From: JAYPWI01 sp964629575 | GTDB lineage: Bacteria > Actinomycetota > Acidimicrobiia > Acidimicrobiales > Poriferisodalaceae | Reading direction: 5' to 3' | Assembly: GCA_964629575.1 (NCBI GenBank) | Contig: CAZVUM010000031.1 | Location: forward strand, 1 to 53,187 | Length of the DNA stretch: 53,187 nucleotides | Translations under genes and position numbers: made by a program | In this document: one piece after another, positions 19,072 to 27,023 of the stretch | How the letters are laid out: each line of letters opens with the position of its first letter | Position numbering within the stretch: the first letter of the stretch is position 1 | The notes under the pieces: model-generated | What the model was told of the DNA's origin: nothing | Seen by the model: the letters and a program-made list of their open reading frames with translations, nothing else | Databases searched by the model: none

Positions 19072-19079
19072 TGCACGGT

Positions 19080-19521
19080 TTGTGGCGCGGAATGACTCGG
19101 GCACCAACGACGCGATCACGGTTTCGGGGATCGGGGTCCCATCATCTGCAGTGCAGCCATCAGCGCGCACATGCAACACCACCTCGGTGTCCACGGCCCC
19201 GACACCTGTGGTGAGGAGCTCCTCGACGGCGTCGGCGTGCTGCTGGGCCACGGTTGGCCACACACCCTGGGGTTCACGACGGGACCGGGTGCGCATCAAC
19301 ATGGTGCTCAACAGGGCCATGAGTTTGGCCGCAATCTGCGGTGGGAGCCGCAGGGTGAAGGTGACCATGCCATCGGGTTCGGTGCGCCAGCGCACCGACG
19401 TCAACCTCCGCAAGGCAGACCCTCGATTCGCCGAGTCCAACGACCCAGAGCGCATGGTGCCCATCGTCGGCAAGCCGGAGCACCTGCTCATCGGAGTCGC
19501 AGGCGACCCGCTACGCACCAA
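19080..19521 (-). pseudogene. Remnant of DUF222/HNH endonuclease-like gene
   Basis: The translated segment contains RWRTEPDGMVTFTLRLPP, a run of helix-rich residues, PTVAQQHADAVEELL and VVLHVRADG, then GTPIPETVIASLVPES. This order fits the DUF222 domain of actinobacterial HNH (13E12-type) proteins. The normal N-terminal ~150 residues and the C-terminal HNH motif are missing, and the frame runs straight into the TauD gene. I read it as a broken copy, without a believable start. The flank 19522-19633 holds no gene. Confidence 0.6.
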
Positions 19522-19633
19522 CGCCTACGTGTTCGCCCACAACGGCATGCTCGGGTTTCCGGTCGCCCATCGAATCCGCCGCTGACGGGGGAGTTGCTAA
19601 CGACTCGGCGCCGCCGAGTGAGATCATGGCCTG

Positions 19634-20107
19634 ATGGGAGTCGCTCACATCGTTGCGCTCCTGTGCGGGCTGGCCGCATGGACCCTCGGGGAGTACGCGC
19701 TTCACCGGTGGGGCTTCCACCACGCCCGCACCGACCCGCTCACGTCGCTGGTGGCGCGGGAGCACCGCATCCATCACCGTGAGCCCCTGCGCACGTCGCG
19801 CGGCCTCCGCTTCATGGCATGGCTGGCCGTGGGGGCGTCCGCCGCACCGCTACTGCTGATCAACGGCACCGCATGGGCCCTGTGGATCGGCTGGTGGTTG
19901 GGGTACACGGTCTACGACCGCATTCACTGGCGCGCGCATCATCGAAGCTCCCCCAACCGGTACGAGAGCTGGGTGCGCGCCGGACACCACCAGCACCACT
20001 ACGGGGCTCCCCGACTCAACTACGGCGTCACGAGCGCGATCTGGGATCACGTGTTCGGTACACGTGTGCCCCGCAGCACGCGGCTCAGCGACTCGTCACC
20101 GACCTGA
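19634..20107 (+). CDS. Fatty-acid hydroxylase/sterol desaturase superfamily membrane protein
   Basis: A 157-aa protein with three to four membrane segments and the histidine clusters of diiron membrane hydroxylases: HRWGFHH (~24-30), EHRIHH, HWRAHH and HHQHHYG. The compact size is close to the CrtZ-like and short FA-hydroxylase groups. The likely reaction is O2-dependent hydroxylation of a lipid or carotenoid. The substrate is not deducible. ATG start at 19634. The 3' end overlaps the convergent membrane-protein gene by 23 bp. Confidence 0.85.
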   Translation: MGVAHIVALLCGLAAWTLGEYALHRWGFHHARTDPLTSLVAREHRIHHREPLRTSRGLRFMAWLAVGASAAPLLLINGTAWALWIGWWLGYTVYDRIHWRAHHRSSPNRYESWVRAGHHQHHYGAPRLNYGVTSAIWDHVFGTRVPRSTRLSDSSPT

Positions 20108-20549
20108 GGTCGACCGGGTCGGCGTCGCTCTGCGATGTGTCGAGCAAGCCGTCGCTCCACAGCATGTCGGCGCCGATCCCGAACACCAGCGTGCCGAGGG
20201 TGACAGCAGCCACGAGCACCACGACCACGGTGCCATCGAAGGGTCCCAACACCAGCGCCATCAACGACGCAATCACGAGCCAGCCGATCGACCAGCCGGC
20301 GGCCGGCGCAAGGGTCTCGAGCAGCGAGTCACCCCCGAAGGCCGCTGCGAAGGCCACGGCGGGCCCAGCCACGATCAGCGTCCCTGCCATCACCGCCGAG
20401 AGGGCCGTATAGGGAGACAGCAGATGCGCTACCAGCGCCGAGACGCTCCATAGGGCGATCAAGACCGTCGCCCGTGATGCGTGGGCTGACCACGGAGGGG
20501 CCAGCGCGTCACGATGTCGGAATCCGGGGGCCGGAGGTCGCATGACCAT
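20085..20549 (-). CDS. Small integral membrane protein, unknown function
   Basis: A 154-aa protein with about four hydrophobic helices and a polar C-terminal tail (SDGLLDTSQSDADP). No family motif is recognised. The ATG at 20549 has GAGGAG about 10 nt upstream; a second ATG at 20543 is possible. It is convergent with, and overlaps by 23 bp, the hydroxylase gene. Its own upstream region contains a pair of direct repeats. Confidence 0.7.
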   Translation of the reverse strand: MVMRPPAPGFRHRDALAPPWSAHASRATVLIALWSVSALVAHLLSPYTALSAVMAGTLIVAGPAVAFAAAFGGDSLLETLAPAAGWSIGWLVIASLMALVLGPFDGTVVVVLVAAVTLGTLVFGIGADMLWSDGLLDTSQSDADPVDLRSVTSR

Positions 20550-20607
20550 GGGGGAACCACTCCTCGATGAGATCGCCGCGGTGCGACCTCCGAGTGTGGC
20601 ACATTCA

Positions 20608-20661
20608 CCACTCTCCGTGAATAGTGGGAGTCAAATTCTTGGGAATGACCACTATCCGTGG
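20608..20661 (-). promoter_or_regulatory. Direct repeats in promoter region of the small membrane protein gene
   Basis: CCACTCTCCGTGA (20608-20620) and CCACTATCCGTGG (20649-20661) are near-identical and lie 41 bp apart, about four helical turns. The spacer between 20550 and 20665 is relatively AT-rich and must hold the promoter of the gene starting at 20549. A regulator-binding pair is possible, but no regulator is identified. Confidence 0.35.
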
Positions 20662-20665
20662 CGAT

Positions 20666-21616
20666 CTAGCCCTCCAGGACCTGCAAGCGCTGCCGAACTG
20701 CGGCGATCGCGTCGATCCCTTCCTCCGGGGTCGCTGCGCACGGGGTGAGGTTGAAGTGGCGGCACCCGGCCTCGAGATACGGCTCCAGGAACTCGACGAT
20801 GTCCTCGACGGTGCCATGTGGTGTGTACCGCTCGAACTTCGAGAACGGCACCCGGTAGAACCCCTCCATCGCCGGGCCGACGTGGCTCGCCGCGTCGCTT
20901 CGATCCGCCCCCACTCCCACCCAGAGCTGGATTCCGTGATCGGGGACGAACCGGCGTCCCGCGTCGTCGGCGGCAGCGGAGAACAACTGCGTCGCATCTC
21001 CATAGCGCTCAGCCGTGCACCAGATGCCCAACCACCCGTCGGCGAGACGCCCGGCGCGACGGAGCGCAGCATCGGCTCGGCCACCGACGTAGATCGGGAT
21101 GGCCGGATCGGGATTCGGCACGATACGCGCCTCCTCGAAGGCGAAGAACTCGCCATCGTGCGTCACGGTCTCGCCTGCGAGCAATCGCCGCACGAGGTCG
21201 AGCGACTCGTCTGTCCGTCGCCCTCTGGTGCGGGGGTCGACGCCGCACACCTCGACCTCGTGCCGGTCGTCGCCGCCGACGCCGATACCGAACGAGATCC
21301 GGCCGGGAGCCATCTCCGCCAGATTCGACAGCTGCCGCGCGACCGGCATCGGGTGCCGGAGGGGGAGCAGATACACGCCGATGTACATCCCGATCGTCGG
21401 GTGAAGGTTGGCGATGCCCGCGGCGAGCACCATTCCGTCGTGCCCGTACCCGGCACGAAAGCTGACGTGATCGGCGAAGAAGACGTGGTCGATCCCGGAT
21501 TCGGCGACCCGCGCGATCGCGCTGCGCCGCTCTTCCCACGGTCGGCTCCACAGATCGAGTGCAGGCGTGACTCCAACCCGTACCGGAGGTGTCACCGACA
21601 CCGGTTCTCGATCCAT
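20666..21616 (-). CDS. LLM-class flavin/F420-dependent oxidoreductase
   Basis: A 316-aa luciferase-like TIM-barrel oxidoreductase. Visible features are the N-terminal VRVGVTPALDLW, the ESGIDHVFFADHVSF segment, GRISFGIGVGGDDRHE and IPIYVGGRADAALRRAGRLADGW. In actinobacteria such proteins usually use F420 or FMN, here inferred from family and taxon. The ATG at 21616 overlaps the upstream esterase-like gene by 25 bp. It is the last gene of a minus-strand cluster that begins with a P450, so it probably acts late in a catabolic route. Confidence 0.9.
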   Translation of the reverse strand: MDREPVSVTPPVRVGVTPALDLWSRPWEERRSAIARVAESGIDHVFFADHVSFRAGYGHDGMVLAAGIANLHPTIGMYIGVYLLPLRHPMPVARQLSNLAEMAPGRISFGIGVGGDDRHEVEVCGVDPRTRGRRTDESLDLVRRLLAGETVTHDGEFFAFEEARIVPNPDPAIPIYVGGRADAALRRAGRLADGWLGIWCTAERYGDATQLFSAAADDAGRRFVPDHGIQLWVGVGADRSDAASHVGPAMEGFYRVPFSKFERYTPHGTVEDIVEFLEPYLEAGCRHFNLTPCAATPEEGIDAIAAVRQRLQVLEG

Positions 21617-22452
21617 TCGCCGATCTCCTGATCCAGACGATCGCTGTCCGCGCCGTCGAAGTGCCCGAAACCGTGCCGCGCCCCGAGGAACGTCGCAACC
21701 TCCAGTTCGCCTCCCGCCTGGCTGTAGGCGAGGGCGGCCTCGTCTGTGATCGACGGTGGAACGTTGCGATCGTCACCGGCGACGACGAGGAGGACGGGCG
21801 GCAGGTGGCGGTACGTGCCGGCCCCGACGATCCGTGCGATCGATGCCTGCGCCATCGCGTCCTGCGACCCGAAGTACGCCTCGGTGTTGGAAACCAGGCG
21901 CCTCCCATGATCGGTGTCGAGAGCGGCGGCATAGCGGTAACGGGTTAGTGGGTCGACGGGCGGCCACATCGGAACCACACCCGCAACCGCCGGCGGCTCC
22001 TCGGGCGCATCGACCCACTCACCGTCGACGAGGATCCGACCTCGGTCCGCCTGGGGAACATCGGTCGCGTCGAGCGATGTCAACCACGCGAGATGACCGC
22101 CGCTCGATGCCCCGACCAGCACGACCGCGTCCGGATCGACGCCGAGACGGCCCGCGTTGACTCGGACCCACGCGACCGCCGACCTCACATCGGTCGAACC
22201 CCGCGGGTGCGGTCCGGCAGAGCCGCACCGAAAGTCGATCGCTACGACCACGATTCCGCGCGCTGCGAGAGCGGTGTTGTAGCGCTTGCCGGCCCGTCGA
22301 TCGTTGTCGCACCAGGCACCACCGTGGACATCGATCACGCAGATGCGCCGCTCGGTGGACCGTGGGATCGGTCGCCAGACGCGTACGAGGAGCTCATCGT
22401 CACCGTGACGCAGGTAGGGCTCGTCGGTCCGCTCGACGCCGAGCTCCGTCAC
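21592..22452 (-). CDS. Alpha/beta hydrolase, acetyl-esterase/HSL-like
   Basis: A 286-aa carboxylesterase-type hydrolase. The oxyanion-hole motif VHGGAW and the nucleophile elbow GASSGGH are present, followed by GDDRNVPP (acid) and ARHGFGHF (His). The GTG start at 22452 overlaps the stop of the epoxide-hydrolase-like gene as GTGA. Longer in-frame starts lie within that gene and are rejected. It is likely to hydrolyse an ester or lactone intermediate of the same pathway. Confidence 0.88.
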   Translation of the reverse strand: MTELGVERTDEPYLRHGDDELLVRVWRPIPRSTERRICVIDVHGGAWCDNDRRAGKRYNTALAARGIVVVAIDFRCGSAGPHPRGSTDVRSAVAWVRVNAGRLGVDPDAVVLVGASSGGHLAWLTSLDATDVPQADRGRILVDGEWVDAPEEPPAVAGVVPMWPPVDPLTRYRYAAALDTDHGRRLVSNTEAYFGSQDAMAQASIARIVGAGTYRHLPPVLLVVAGDDRNVPPSITDEAALAYSQAGGELEVATFLGARHGFGHFDGADSDRLDQEIGEWIENRCR

Positions 22453-23441
22453 GACCGGAGGCTCTCGAGGAAGGCGAGCAGGGCGGCGTTCGTCGCGTCG
22501 GGCGCCTCTTGCTGATTCCAGTGGCCGATTCCCTCGAGAAGTGTCGTCCCGCGGTGATCGGAGCACATCTGCTCCATCACGCCGACCGAGGGGCCCGGTT
22601 GGCCCGGCGTCCCGCCGTGCACCACGAAGTCCTCCAATCCACCGACGAAGGCCGACGGGATGGAGACCGGGGCCATGTGCCAGGGCGCGGTGCGGCTGTG
22701 GTTGAGGTCGAAGTTGCGGTACCAGTTGATGCCCCCGGCGTAGCCGCTGGTGGAGAAGGCATCGACGTACACGGCGAACTCCTCCTCGGAGATCCACGGC
22801 GGCAGCCCGTCGGGGTAGCCGCCGCCTTCGAGGAGGCGCGTCTGTGTGGCGGGGTCGGGTGGCGCGAGGTCCCTCGGCCGATCGCCCGAGGCCCCCCACA
22901 GACTGCGGTGAAGCATGGCGCCCGGATCGACATCGAGCTCCGCCTCGGCGACGCCCGGTTGCTGGAAGTAGAGGATGTAGTTGAACGAATCGCCGAGTGC
23001 GGCGCGGAGCATCCCGACGATGCTGAGGGGGCCGCGCGGCAGGTACGGAACGCTCATCGCCATGACGCCGCCGAACAGGTCGGGGCGAAACAGAGCACAG
23101 TGCCACGCCACGAGGGCTCCCCAGTCGTGGCCGACGACCACCGGGGCGGCGGCCTCGAAGTGATCGGCCAGACCGACGACGTCGCCCACGAGCTCGAAGA
23201 TGTTGTACGCCGAAACCTCCCCGGGACGACTGCTGCCGCCATAGCCCCGCTGGTTGGGGACGATCACGTGGTAGCCGGCGTCGACAACGGCAGCGACCTG
23301 ATGTCGCCAGCTGTAGGCCAGCTCTGGGAAGCCGTGAAGCAGAAGAACGGCGGGGCCCTCTCCGGCGTGGAAGGTCTCGAGGCTCACCCCGTTCACCTCG
23401 ACTCGCTCCACGGTCATTCCGTTGCTGTCCATCGGGCTCAT
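22449..23441 (-). CDS. Alpha/beta hydrolase, epoxide-hydrolase-like
   Basis: A 330-aa protein with HGFPELAYSWRHQ (HGxP oxyanion motif), VVGHDWGALVAWH with Asp as nucleophile, and a final His in GIGHWNQQE. An Asp nucleophile in GHDWGA is characteristic of epoxide hydrolases and haloalkane dehalogenases, so water addition to an epoxide is the favoured reaction. The ATG at 23441 overlaps the upstream stop as ATGA. A P450 upstream in the same cluster could supply the epoxide. Confidence 0.9.
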   Translation of the reverse strand: MSPMDSNGMTVERVEVNGVSLETFHAGEGPAVLLLHGFPELAYSWRHQVAAVVDAGYHVIVPNQRGYGGSSRPGEVSAYNIFELVGDVVGLADHFEAAAPVVVGHDWGALVAWHCALFRPDLFGGVMAMSVPYLPRGPLSIVGMLRAALGDSFNYILYFQQPGVAEAELDVDPGAMLHRSLWGASGDRPRDLAPPDPATQTRLLEGGGYPDGLPPWISEEEFAVYVDAFSTSGYAGGINWYRNFDLNHSRTAPWHMAPVSIPSAFVGGLEDFVVHGGTPGQPGPSVGVMEQMCSDHRGTTLLEGIGHWNQQEAPDATNAALLAFLESLRS

Positions 23442-24208
23442 CTCAGGGCTTCCTCCGCGTTTGGGCGGTCGATCCTCGCAGACGCGAGCGTCGCTCCGAT
23501 TTCTCGGGACCGGTCGGCGACGTCGGCCCGACGGGTGACCCTTCCCCCGGCTCGCCGCCACGCATGGCTGAGCTCATCGATGCTCTCGGGCGGCCCAGAG
23601 AACGCCCCCGTCTCCAGGATGGTCAGATCGGGAAGGCGTGCCGCAACGCCATCGAGGATCTGCTCGGCGACGACGGCCCGGCGCATCCGCTCCGGGGACC
23701 CGAAGAATGCCGCCAAGCCCTCGTCGCCGGATTGCCCCGTTCGCAGCCACGTGGTGTACGGGTCCACTGCCGGATCGACCACGACGATGGCCGCGGGCAT
23801 GAACTCTCGCCGCAACGCCGGCGATCCGCAGTACGCCGAGAGAAGGGAATGTGCTCCGGTGCCGGACCCGACCAGCAGCCCGGCCTGCGCATCGAGTGAC
23901 TGATCGACCCGATGGCCGAGCACCCAGCGCAGCGCGCGCTCTGCGTCGAGCATCGCCGCAGGGTGCTGTGAGGTGTCCAGATCCCGGGGCACCGCGTCGA
24001 AGGTCGTGATGCCCGCTCGTGCCAGCTCGCCACTGTCCACCAGGCCGGATTGCCCGTGTGCCCAGCCGCCTCCGTCGATATGGAGCGCCCAGGGCCACTC
24101 GGTGGGCCGATCGACGGCTGCGACGATGGGGCGATGGCGGGTCATCAGGAGCGCCATCCCGTCGATCTGCGCGTACTCGACAGCGCGACGCGAAGAGCCC
24201 CTGATCAC
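23438..24208 (-). CDS. Alpha/beta-hydrolase-fold protein lacking catalytic residues
   Basis: A 256-aa protein in the same operon. It keeps the fold signature: a GGGW motif near residue 47, VGSGTGAH where the nucleophile elbow GxSxG belongs, and VVVDPAVDPYTTW. Compared with its neighbour, the oxyanion His is replaced by Asp (IDGGGW), the nucleophile Ser is Gly (GSGTG), and no C-terminal catalytic His is visible. It may be a non-catalytic binding or regulatory partner. GTG start at 24208; it overlaps the next gene by 4 bp. Confidence 0.65.
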   Translation of the reverse strand: MIRGSSRRAVEYAQIDGMALLMTRHRPIVAAVDRPTEWPWALHIDGGGWAHGQSGLVDSGELARAGITTFDAVPRDLDTSQHPAAMLDAERALRWVLGHRVDQSLDAQAGLLVGSGTGAHSLLSAYCGSPALRREFMPAAIVVVDPAVDPYTTWLRTGQSGDEGLAAFFGSPERMRRAVVAEQILDGVAARLPDLTILETGAFSGPPESIDELSHAWRRAGGRVTRRADVADRSREIGATLASARIDRPNAEEALR

Positions 24209-24217
24209 TCTCGGAGA

Positions 24218-25600
24218 CTAGTTCGGCTCCCAGAGCAGGCTGTCGGGGAAGAACTGGCTCCATGCGAACCAGAAGGCTTCGTGTGTCGCGAGCTCGTTCC
24301 CGTCCTCGTCGTGGGCGACGTAGCCAGCCCCATCGCTCGAGACCACGACCCGCTGCAGCTCTGCGGCCTCGCCGTCAGCCAGCTGGTCGAGGTCTGCCAC
24401 AGCGAAGGCCACGGGAGTGCCGTCGGGTGCTTCGACGCCGACGACCGCATCGTGGACCTCGAGTCGATCGTCGACATCGCCGATCGGGAAGATCGGCCCG
24501 TTGTCATCCCGGCCCGCCAGCGGATCGAGGTCGTACTCCCTGCCGATCCCGCCATCCTCGGCGACGATCGTCGTATCGGGGTGCGCGGCCTTCCAATCGG
24601 CCCACGTGGACACCCGCACGGTCAGCTGCTCCAGTTCGATCTCGGCCGCACGGTGTGACCCGGTGACGGCTCGCCCGGTGAAGGTGTCGTACACCGACAA
24701 GCTGTCGAGGTCGTACATCACCTTGTTCGATCGGCTGAGGAGTCCCGAGGTTCGCATCACCAGATGGCGCGACGTGTCGGGCACGTCGTCGGTGAGGTAC
24801 GCCTGCGCCGAACCACAGAGCGTGCAGTACGGGATCGCGATGCGCCGCCCACCGAGCTCGTCGTTGACCATCTCGTGGATTTCCATCTGGTTCTTCGGGT
24901 AGGCACGAGCCTCGCCGTTGACGACGATCCCGAACACAAGCCGCTCGTCGGGATACCAGGACCCTCCCGCTGCGTCGGTCACCGCCGGATTGTCGAGCGA
25001 GGGGATGCAGCCCCTCCCCCTGCAGGGCTCCGTCGCGCCGAAGGCACGGTCGTCGATGAACACACCGCCCCAGCCCACGAGCCGGAGATCCATGTCGACC
25101 GGCTCGGCGAACAGGTCTCCCCACCTCGGATCGAGCACCCCGAGGAACCCCACCTTGAGGGCGTCATAGCCCGGTGGCGCCGGCACATCGGCAGCGATCA
25201 GCTCGTCGGTTGCGGACTTCCAAGGGGTGGCGGGATCCACCGCGACGTCCAGCTGTTCGAGTGCGCCACCGAGAAGGATCGCCGACTCATGGCCAGGCGG
25301 GTAGAAGCGGAGCATGTCGGCGAGAACCCAGGCCGCCCGCTGGTCCTCGAATGCGACGACGTCGTCGACGAGGCTGTGGGCGAGGAGCGTGTCGAAGCCC
25401 CGGATGAGCGCCGCAAGAGCCTCTTCGAGCTCGGGGGCCTCGTCAGGCTGGTCGGCTCCATCGGCTCCATCGATCGAGGTGGTCGAACTCCCGTCGGTGG
25501 TCTGCTCCGCAGAGACGGACGACGTCTCCGCCGGATCGCTATCGGACGAGCAGGCCGTCGCGGCCAGGACGAAAGCCAACAGCATGCCGATGATCTTCAT
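24218..25600 (-). CDS. DUF3179-domain lipoprotein
   Basis: A 460-aa secreted lipoprotein: signal MKIIGMLLAFVLAATAC with lipobox Cys17, then an Asp/Ser-rich linker. The DUF3179 core is clear, with LVFGIVVNGEARAYPKNQM, the heart of the family IAIPYCTLCGSAQAY, and TFTGRAVTG later. The two Cys of YCTLCG are the family's most conserved residues. Function is unknown. The ATG at 25600 is chosen because the signal starts there. It lies 71 bp downstream of the P450 and 9 bp upstream of the pseudo-hydrolase gene. Confidence 0.92.
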   Translation of the reverse strand: MKIIGMLLAFVLAATACSSDSDPAETSSVSAEQTTDGSSTTSIDGADGADQPDEAPELEEALAALIRGFDTLLAHSLVDDVVAFEDQRAAWVLADMLRFYPPGHESAILLGGALEQLDVAVDPATPWKSATDELIAADVPAPPGYDALKVGFLGVLDPRWGDLFAEPVDMDLRLVGWGGVFIDDRAFGATEPCRGRGCIPSLDNPAVTDAAGGSWYPDERLVFGIVVNGEARAYPKNQMEIHEMVNDELGGRRIAIPYCTLCGSAQAYLTDDVPDTSRHLVMRTSGLLSRSNKVMYDLDSLSVYDTFTGRAVTGSHRAAEIELEQLTVRVSTWADWKAAHPDTTIVAEDGGIGREYDLDPLAGRDDNGPIFPIGDVDDRLEVHDAVVGVEAPDGTPVAFAVADLDQLADGEAAELQRVVVSSDGAGYVAHDEDGNELATHEAFWFAWSQFFPDSLLWEPN

Positions 25601-25671
25601 GTGGTGTCGAACCGCCGCCGACCCGTTCTGGTTCCCGATGTGACTGTTCGACTGCCGACGGTCGCCAGCTG

Positions 25672-26982
25672 TCACTCCGCCGTCCAGCGGATCGGCAGGT
25701 GCTTGGGGCCGCTCTGGAAGTTGGACACCAGTCGCTCAGGAGCCCCGTCGAGACGGATGTCGTACAGGCGCCACAGGACCTGACCGAACATCGCGCTCAT
25801 CTGGCGCCTCGCGAGATGGCTGCCCAAACAGAAGTGGGGGCCGGCCCCGAACGTCACGTGGTCGTTGGGTGAGCGAGCGATGTCGAACCGGTCGGGTTCG
25901 TCGAACACAGCCGGATCGCGGTTCGCGGCGACGTGGTACACCACGACCTTCTCGCCCGCTCGAATGGTCCGCTCGCCGAGCTCAGTGTCCCGTGTTGCTG
26001 TACGCCGAAAGTGCACAACAGGTGGCGCGAAGCGCAGCATCTCTTCGATCGCACCCGGGAGAAGGCTCGGATCCGCGATGAGGCGGTCGTACTCATGTCG
26101 GTTGTCGAGCAGTGCGAGGAGCCCGCCCGGGATGCCGTTGCGCAACGTCTCGTTGCCTGCGACGGCGAAGAGGAAGAACATCGCCTCGAACTCGACGTTG
26201 GTGATCCCCCCTTCGTGATCCTCGGCGGCGAGCAGGGTCGAGACGATGTCGTCGCCGGGAGTCGCGCGCTTGTGCTCCGCCAGATCGTGGGCGTATGTGT
26301 ACATGTCGGCGAGGCCCTCGCGCGAGCGCGGGTCCGGCATGCGGCCGTCTGGCCCCCGTTCGATGGCATCGCGCAACGCACGACTGCGCTTGGCCATCTC
26401 CGACGCCGTGGAGGGATCGAACGAGTCGGACCCGGCGTACTCCTCGTCCTGGTAGCCGATCACCCGGTTGCTCCAGTCGAAGAGCAGCATCCTGTCGCTC
26501 TCGGGTACGCCCATGATCTCGGCGAGCGTGAGCAGCGGGAGCTCGGCTGCGATGTCCTTGGCGAAGTCGGCCCGACCGAGATGCGCCACCCGGTCGACGA
26601 TGGCGACAGCCTGCTGCTCGATCCACTCTTCGAGCGACGTGATCGCCCGCGGGGTGAAGGAGCGGTTGAGGAGCCGGCGAAGGCGGCTGTGCTGGGGCGG
26701 ATCCTGGTTGAGCATCATCCGCTGCACGAACGTCAACATGTCGTCGCTGATCGGGTCGCGGATCTGCGTCGCGCCGATATGGGACGAGAAGCGCTCAGGA
26801 TCGCGCAGAACGATGTTGACCAACTCGTGGGTCAGAACAGCCCAGTATCCGGGGCCCTCGTCCCAGCCGAGGACCGCCGGTTCGTCGATCCAGTGCACAG
26901 CGCCCTGGCTTCGTAAGTCGGCGATGAGGTCGTAGGGCACTCCATCGCGATAGGTCGACGGATCGAACAGGGCGACGCTCAC
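25672..26982 (-). CDS. Cytochrome P450 (steroid/terpenoid-type candidate)
   Basis: A 436-aa heme monooxygenase. The I-helix VAGNETLRNG, the ExxR motif EEMLR, and the heme-binding loop FGAGPHFCLGSHLARRQ (Cys thiolate) are intact. The segments HFRRTATRDTELGE and KVVVYHVAANRDPAVF resemble the CYP125/CYP142/CYP124 group that oxidises steroid or isoprenoid side chains; that assignment is by resemblance only. GTG start at 26982. It is first in a cluster of hydrolases and an LLM oxidoreductase. No ferredoxin gene is adjacent. Confidence 0.93.
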   Translation of the reverse strand: MSVALFDPSTYRDGVPYDLIADLRSQGAVHWIDEPAVLGWDEGPGYWAVLTHELVNIVLRDPERFSSHIGATQIRDPISDDMLTFVQRMMLNQDPPQHSRLRRLLNRSFTPRAITSLEEWIEQQAVAIVDRVAHLGRADFAKDIAAELPLLTLAEIMGVPESDRMLLFDWSNRVIGYQDEEYAGSDSFDPSTASEMAKRSRALRDAIERGPDGRMPDPRSREGLADMYTYAHDLAEHKRATPGDDIVSTLLAAEDHEGGITNVEFEAMFFLFAVAGNETLRNGIPGGLLALLDNRHEYDRLIADPSLLPGAIEEMLRFAPPVVHFRRTATRDTELGERTIRAGEKVVVYHVAANRDPAVFDEPDRFDIARSPNDHVTFGAGPHFCLGSHLARRQMSAMFGQVLWRLYDIRLDGAPERLVSNFQSGPKHLPIRWTAE

Positions 26983-27023
26983 GGATCCATCATGCCTCGC
27001 CGCCGAGCGGAGAGGTCGACTCC

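Noticed and set aside
18037..19521. Possible DUF222-TauD fusion protein
   Set aside because: The frame is open, but the upstream part lacks the N- and C-terminal parts of its family and TauD has its own normal ATG at 18918.
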